A program made the translations under genes and the position numbers. Shown one piece after another: positions 21,579 through 25,903 of a stretch of 25,903 nt of DNA. The notes beneath the pieces were generated by a model, which saw only the letters and a list, made by a program, of their open reading frames with translations, did not search any database and was not told the DNA's origin. Position 1 is the first letter of the stretch. The number at the start of each line of letters is the position of its first letter. The stretch is from the NCBI GenBank assembly GCA_036518635.1, contig DATDMT010000001.1, positions 1 through 25,903 of the forward strand, in the 5' to 3' direction. The stretch is from AWTP1-18 sp036518635. GTDB lineage: Bacteria > Pseudomonadota > Gammaproteobacteria > Burkholderiales > Rhodocyclaceae.

Positions 21579-23375
21579 ATGAGTCAAATCATTGAAGTCA
21601 AGGTTCCGGACATCGGCGGCTTCGCCGACGTGCCGATCATCGAAATCGCCATCAAGGCCGGCGACAGCATCAAGGCCGAAGACACCCTGATCACCCTGGA
21701 ATCGGACAAGGCGACGATGGATGTGCCATCGCCCGCCGCCGGCGTGGTGAAGGAAGTCAAGGTCAAGGTCGGCGACAAGGTTTCCGAAGGGTCGTTGATC
21801 GTTCTGCTGGAAGCCGCCGGCGCCGCAGCCACACCGACGGCAGCCCCCGCGGCAGCCCCCGCGGCAGCCCCGACCGCTGCTCCGGCCGCCCCGGCAGCTC
21901 CGGTCGCCGCGCCCCAGGCCGGCAGCCACGCCGGCACGGCCGACATCGAATGCGACATGCTGGTCCTCGGCGGCGGTCCCGGCGGTTACTCCGCCGCCTT
22001 CCGCGCTGCCGACCTGGGCCTGAAGACCGTGGTGGTGGAACGCTATGCGACGCTGGGCGGGGTCTGCCTCAACGTCGGCTGCATCCCCTCCAAGGCACTG
22101 CTCCACGTCGCCGCGGTGATCGAGGAAGCCGCCCACGTGCTGGATGCCGGCGTCAGCTTCGCCGCCCCGGCGGTGGATATCGACAAGCTGCGCGGCCACA
22201 AGGAAAAGGTCATCGGCAAGCTGACCACGGGCCTGGCCGGCATGGCCAAGGCACGCAAGGTGGACGTGGTGCGCGGCTACGGCCACTTCCTCGACCCGAA
22301 CCACATCGAGGTCGAAGGCACCACCGGCAACGCCCAGGACAAGACCGGCGAGAAGAAGGTAATCCGCTTCAAGCAGTGCATCATCGCCGCCGGCAGCCAG
22401 GCGGTGCACCTGCCCTTCCTGCCGCGCGATCCGCGCATCGTCGATTCCACCGGCGCCCTGGAACTGCGCGGCAAGCCCGAGCGCATGCTGGTGATTGGCG
22501 GCGGCATCATCGGCCTGGAAATGGCGACGGTGTATTCCACCCTCGGCAGCCGCATCGAAGTGGTGGAAATGCTCGACGCCCTGATGCAGGGCCCCGACCG
22601 GGATCTGGTCAAGGTCTGGGAAAAACAGAATGCGCACCGCTTCGACAAGATCATGCTGAAGACCAAGACGGTGGCGGTGGAAGCCAAGGACGACGGCCTC
22701 TGGGTCAAGTTCGAAGGCGACAATGCACCCGCCGAGCCGCAACGCTACGACCTGATCCTGCAGGCCGCCGGGCGCTCGCCCAACGGCAACAAGATTGGCG
22801 CCGAGAAGGCCGGCATCATCGTCGGCGAGCGCGGCTTCATCCCGGTGGACAAGCAGATGCGGACCAACGTGCCGCACATCTTCGCCATCGGCGACATCGT
22901 CGGCCAGCCGATGCTGGCCCACAAGGCGGTCCATGAAGGCCACGTCGCCGCCGAAGTGGCGGCCGGCGAGAAGAGCTTCTTCGACGCCACGGTGATCCCC
23001 GGCGTCGCCTACACCCATCCCGAAGTGGCCTGGGTCGGCGTCGGCGAGGACGAGGCGAAGAAGGCCGGGCGCAAGGTCAGTGCCGCCAAGTTCCCCTGGG
23101 CGGCCTCCGGCCGCGCCATCGCCAACGGCGCCGACTACGGCTTCACCAAGCTGGTGTTCGACGCCGAGACCCATCGGGTTATCGGCGGCGGCATCGTCGG
23201 CCCCGGCGCCGGCGACATGATCGGCGAAGTCGCCCTGGCCATCGAGATGGGCGCCGACGCGGTGGATATCGGCAAGACCATCCACCCGCACCCGACCCTC
23301 GGCGAATCCATCGGCATGGCGGCGGAAGTGGCCCACGGCAGTTGCACCGACCTGCCGCCGATGAAAAAGAAGTAA
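21579..23375 (+). CDS. lpdA: Dihydrolipoyl dehydrogenase (E3) with fused N-terminal lipoyl domain
   Basis: A 598-residue flavoprotein that reoxidises dihydrolipoyl groups of E2 and reduces NAD. Residues 1-78 form a lipoyl domain (Lys 44 in ESDKATM) closely related to those of AceF; an Ala-Pro linker follows to about 118; the E3 enzyme starts at about 122. FAD-binding GGGPGGYSAA is at 131-140, the redox disulfide GVCLNVGC at 161-168, NAD-binding VIGGGIIGLE near 305-315 and the C-terminal catalytic HPHPTLGE at 569-576. The fused lipoyl domain is a known variant in betaproteobacteria and Neisseria. The ribosome site AAGGGG overlaps the end of the proteasome-like gene. It is the last gene of the operon and is followed by a strong terminator. 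Confidence 0.98.
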   Translation: MSQIIEVKVPDIGGFADVPIIEIAIKAGDSIKAEDTLITLESDKATMDVPSPAAGVVKEVKVKVGDKVSEGSLIVLLEAAGAAATPTAAPAAAPAAAPTAAPAAPAAPVAAPQAGSHAGTADIECDMLVLGGGPGGYSAAFRAADLGLKTVVVERYATLGGVCLNVGCIPSKALLHVAAVIEEAAHVLDAGVSFAAPAVDIDKLRGHKEKVIGKLTTGLAGMAKARKVDVVRGYGHFLDPNHIEVEGTTGNAQDKTGEKKVIRFKQCIIAAGSQAVHLPFLPRDPRIVDSTGALELRGKPERMLVIGGGIIGLEMATVYSTLGSRIEVVEMLDALMQGPDRDLVKVWEKQNAHRFDKIMLKTKTVAVEAKDDGLWVKFEGDNAPAEPQRYDLILQAAGRSPNGNKIGAEKAGIIVGERGFIPVDKQMRTNVPHIFAIGDIVGQPMLAHKAVHEGHVAAEVAAGEKSFFDATVIPGVAYTHPEVAWVGVGEDEAKKAGRKVSAAKFPWAASGRAIANGADYGFTKLVFDAETHRVIGGGIVGPGAGDMIGEVALAIEMGADAVDIGKTIHPHPTLGESIGMAAEVAHGSCTDLPPMKKK

Positions 23376-23397
23376 GCCCATTGCTCTGCTCCACTTG

Positions 23398-23430
23398 GAA
23401 AGCGCCGCACTCGCGGCGCTTTCTTTTTTT
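23398..23430 (+). terminator. Rho-independent terminator of the PDH operon
   Basis: An 11-bp perfect stem, GAAAGCGCCGC and GCGGCGCTTTC, with a 4-base loop is followed directly by seven T's. It lies 23 bases past the lpdA stop. Confidence 0.95.
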
Positions 23431-23442
23431 CCGCGCAGAGCT

Positions 23443-23451
23443 TGCTAGACT
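23443..23451 (+). promoter_or_regulatory. Possible extended -10 promoter for the HPt gene
   Basis: TGC-TAGACT has the extended -10 TG and four of six -10 matches. It lies about 30 bases before the HPt start, just past the lpdA terminator. No good -35 element is seen. Confidence 0.3.
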
Positions 23452-23480
23452 CGAAGTCCCCAACGCATCGACCCACTGCC

Positions 23481-23849
23481 ATGGCGGCTCCCCACGACAA
23501 TCCGACGCCCACCCCAGCTGCCACCGCGGCCGACCTGCAACTGGCGACACTGCGCGAACTGCTGAACGGCGACGAGGCGGCGGTGCGGGACATCCTGCGG
23601 GTCTTTCGCGACGACACGCAGGAAATGGCCGACAAGGTGGCCGCCCTGCTCGGCGCCGGCGAAGCGGAGGCGGCGCGGCTGATCCTGCATCGGCTGAAGG
23701 GCTCATCGAGCAATGTCGGCGCCGTCACGCTGCATGCCGCAGCCCAGGCCCTGGAGGCGGAGCTGAAGGGCGGCGCCTGGAGCGAGGCCGCGCTCAGCGC
23801 CTTTCTCGAAGCCCAGCGGCGCACTCAACTAGCCTTATCCGGCTACTGA
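23481..23849 (+). CDS. Orphan histidine phosphotransfer (HPt) domain protein
   Basis: A 122-residue protein made of a short Pro/Thr/Ala-rich N-terminal tail and one HPt four-helix bundle from about residue 18 to 115. The phospho-accepting histidine is His 70 in the motif LHRLKGSSSNVGA, followed by the second conserved helix with AAQALEAELK. HPt proteins relay phosphate between receiver domains in multistep phosphorelays. There is no histidine kinase or separate response regulator nearby; the only receiver domain in the window is at the C terminus of the GGDEF-EAL protein at 3775-6822. The ATG at 23481 is preferred over a TTG at 23442. The next gene starts 9 bases after its stop, so the two are probably co-transcribed. 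Confidence 0.9.
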   Translation: MAAPHDNPTPTPAATAADLQLATLRELLNGDEAAVRDILRVFRDDTQEMADKVAALLGAGEAEAARLILHRLKGSSSNVGAVTLHAAAQALEAELKGGAWSEAALSAFLEAQRRTQLALSGY

Positions 23850-23858
23850 GCGTCGGCC

Positions 23859-25903
23859 ATGGATCATCAGCGCCACCTCCACACCCACTATTTCTACAGC
23901 GGTCTCACCGTCGCCGCCGGCGTCGCCGGCATCTGTCTGGTGGGCTATCTGCTGGGCGGCGTGCCGCTGGCGGCGGCGATGGCGATGGGCGCGTTCTGCG
24001 TCAGCATCAACGACGTGCCGACGCCGGACCGGCACAAGCTGCTGGAGATTTCCTCGGCCCTGCTGCTGGGTACCCTGGTAACCATCAGCGTCGGCCTGGC
24101 GCGGGCCCATACCCTGGGCCTCGGCGCGGCGATCCTCGGCGTCAGCTTCGTCGCGGCGATGATCACCGCCTGGGGACGCAAGACCCTGCCGCTGTCGTTC
24201 TCGATGTTTTTCGCCATGGTGCTGACCCTGGCGGTCCCCTTGCCGGACCCGGCCGAGGCGCAGCGCCACTCGCTGCTGTTCTTCGCCGGCGGCGCGGCCT
24301 ATCTGGTCTATGCCGTGACGGTGGCGCGCAGCCTGAGCTTCCGCACCCGCCAGCAGGCCCTCGGCGAATGCATCGCCGAACTGGCCGGCTTCCTCCGCGA
24401 CCAGGCGGCCTTCTTCGACCCGGCGCAGGATTTCGATGCCTGCCAGCGCGCCCTGATCCGCCGCCAGGTGGCCCTCGCCGACAAGATGCAGACCGCCCGC
24501 GATCTGGTGTTCCGCAAGCTGCGCACGGAGCGCGACGGCATGCTGGCCTCGGCGCTGATCGCGCTGCTGGAGCTGTTCGAGCACCTGCTGTCCGGCCACA
24601 CCGATTACACCGCCCTGCGCCGGCGCTACCGCGACGAGGACCTGCTGCTATTCTTCCGCGACCTGTGCCTGAAGGGCGGCCAGGACCTGGAGCAGATCGC
24701 CCTGGCACTGATGCGCGACCAGTTGCCGCAGGCGACGGTGAACTACAAGGCCGAGCTGTTCGCCATCGAGCACGAGATGGGCCGCCTGCGCCGCGACGCC
24801 GGGAGCGAAGGCTCGCAGTCGCTGCTGATGGGCGTCTACGACCGCATCCTGCACCTCTTGGATCAGATCGAGCACCTGCGTCGCGCCGCGGCCACGCCGA
24901 TGCCGCCGGAGCAGGCGCTGCGCGGCGTCGCCGTGGAGCACTTCCTCAGCCACACCTCCTACAGCCTGCACCTGCTGCTGGCAAACTTCACCCTCAGCTC
25001 GCCGATCTTCCGCTACGCGCTACGCATGCTGCTGGCGATGGCCTGCGGCTACTGGGTGGATTTGGTAGTGCCCTACACCGCCCACGGTTACTGGATCCTG
25101 CTGACCATCGCGGTGATCATGCGCTCCAGTTTCAGCATGACGCGGCAACGCCAGCGCGACCGTATCCTCGGCAACCTGATCGGCTGCCTGCTGGCGGTGT
25201 TCCTGCTGTGGGCCACCAGCAACCCACTAGTGCTGATGGCGGTGGCCTTCTGCGCGGTGGGCGTCTCCCACGCCTACGTCAATGTGAACTTCCGCTACGC
25301 CGCCGTGGCTTCCTGCCTGATGGGTTTGCTGCCGACCCACTTCCTCGATCCCGGCTCCCAGTTCCTCGCCGCCGAGCGCCTGCTCGACACCGGCGTCGGC
25401 GCCCTGATCGCCTGGCTGTTCAGCTTCGTCCTGCCGAGTTGGGAAGCCACCGCCGCGCCGCGCCACGTGCGCGAGCTGCTGCATGCGGCGGACACCTACA
25501 CCCGCGCCACCCTCGATCCATCGATGACCCCACTGGGCTACCGCCTGGCGCGCAAGCAGATGATCGACGCCAGCGCCACCCTCGGCGGCTCGCTCCTCCG
25601 CATGCTCGACGAGCCGCAGCACCAGCGCGGCGCCGAGCGCGCCCTGAACGAACTGGTCAGCGCCGCCTATCGGCTGGCGGCGCAACTGGCCTCGGTGCAC
25701 ATCCTGCTGCAGATGCGCGGCGCCGAACTCGACCTGCCCGCCGCCCAGGCCTGCATGGCCGCCACTGCCGGCCGCATCGCCGGCCTGCTCGACGGCAACC
25801 TTGGCGCCGCGCCACCCTGCGGCGTCGCCAGCGGCGACAGCAGCGCCCAGGCCGTGTTGCGGCGGCGCCTGGAGGCGATCGAGACCGAAGCACGGGAGAT
25901 GCA
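23859..25903 (+). CDS. FUSC-family (YccS/YhfK-like) inner membrane protein, partial (runs off right edge)
   Basis: An uninterrupted frame of 681 codons continues past the window. It has the FUSC layout: an N-terminal block of hydrophobic helices (about residues 15-165), a long cytoplasmic charged region (about 165-380) with predicted helices, a second membrane block (about 385-530) and another cytoplasmic part. The segment TAHGYWILLTIAVIMRSSFSMTRQRQRDRILGNLIG is the hallmark of the YccS/aromatic-acid-exporter relatives. These proteins probably export aromatic or other organic acids; the substrate is not known here. The ATG at 23859 lacks a strong ribosome site, and translation may depend on the HPt gene just upstream. 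The C terminus is outside the window. Confidence 0.9.
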   Translation, partial: MDHQRHLHTHYFYSGLTVAAGVAGICLVGYLLGGVPLAAAMAMGAFCVSINDVPTPDRHKLLEISSALLLGTLVTISVGLARAHTLGLGAAILGVSFVAAMITAWGRKTLPLSFSMFFAMVLTLAVPLPDPAEAQRHSLLFFAGGAAYLVYAVTVARSLSFRTRQQALGECIAELAGFLRDQAAFFDPAQDFDACQRALIRRQVALADKMQTARDLVFRKLRTERDGMLASALIALLELFEHLLSGHTDYTALRRRYRDEDLLLFFRDLCLKGGQDLEQIALALMRDQLPQATVNYKAELFAIEHEMGRLRRDAGSEGSQSLLMGVYDRILHLLDQIEHLRRAAATPMPPEQALRGVAVEHFLSHTSYSLHLLLANFTLSSPIFRYALRMLLAMACGYWVDLVVPYTAHGYWILLTIAVIMRSSFSMTRQRQRDRILGNLIGCLLAVFLLWATSNPLVLMAVAFCAVGVSHAYVNVNFRYAAVASCLMGLLPTHFLDPGSQFLAAERLLDTGVGALIAWLFSFVLPSWEATAAPRHVRELLHAADTYTRATLDPSMTPLGYRLARKQMIDASATLGGSLLRMLDEPQHQRGAERALNELVSAAYRLAAQLASVHILLQMRGAELDLPAAQACMAATAGRIAGLLDGNLGAAPPCGVASGDSSAQAVLRRRLEAIETEAREM

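Noticed and set aside
21558..23381. 607-codon open frame antisense to lpdA
   Set aside because: Same cause: the frame mirrors lpdA almost exactly and its translation shows no family signature.
1..25903. Mobile elements, CRISPR arrays, tRNA or rRNA genes
   Set aside because: I looked for terminal inverted repeats with transposase frames, regularly spaced repeats and cloverleaf-like sequences and saw none.

Overview
The window is a GC-rich, gene-dense stretch of proteobacterial chromosome. I see no insertion sequence, phage gene, CRISPR array, rRNA or tRNA. It is most likely a betaproteobacterium, probably in or near the Rhodocyclaceae. The reasons are the aceE-aceF-lpdA layout with a lipoyl domain fused to the E3 enzyme, the proteasome-like gene inside that operon, the several GcvA-type regulators and the c-di-GMP/chemoreceptor genes. 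The genus is inference.

Left part (1-3770): the 5' end of alaS; a DMT/EamA exporter gene divergent from a GcvA-type LysR gene; a small secreted protein of unknown function divergent from a second GcvA-type LysR gene. Strong hairpins separate the convergent pairs. Signalling block (3775-12013): a PAS-GAF-PAS-GGDEF-EAL protein with a C-terminal receiver domain, a Cache-type chemoreceptor, a CrgA/DmlR-like LysR gene divergent from a TauE/SafE-type permease gene, and a membrane-anchored diguanylate cyclase. Then come a 55-residue membrane peptide and an unknown tail-anchored protein (12027-12772).

Housekeeping block (12950-16416, minus strand): folD, purE, purK and a Sua5-type threonylcarbamoyl-AMP synthase gene, each start overlapping the previous stop, so they form one translationally coupled operon for one-carbon metabolism, purine synthesis and tRNA t6A modification. 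A good sigma-70-like promoter precedes folD.

Pyruvate dehydrogenase block (16675-23375, plus strand): aceE, aceF, a 189-residue N-terminal-nucleophile hydrolase of the proteasome/HslV fold, and lpdA, closed by a textbook terminator. The hydrolase gene starts on a GTG overlapping the aceF stop and its stop lies next to the lpdA ribosome site, so it is wired into the pyruvate dehydrogenase operon. It resembles the family described as BPH (betaproteobacterial proteasome homologue), and this placement is the most interesting feature here. The window ends with an orphan HPt gene followed at once by a FUSC-family membrane protein gene that runs off the right edge.
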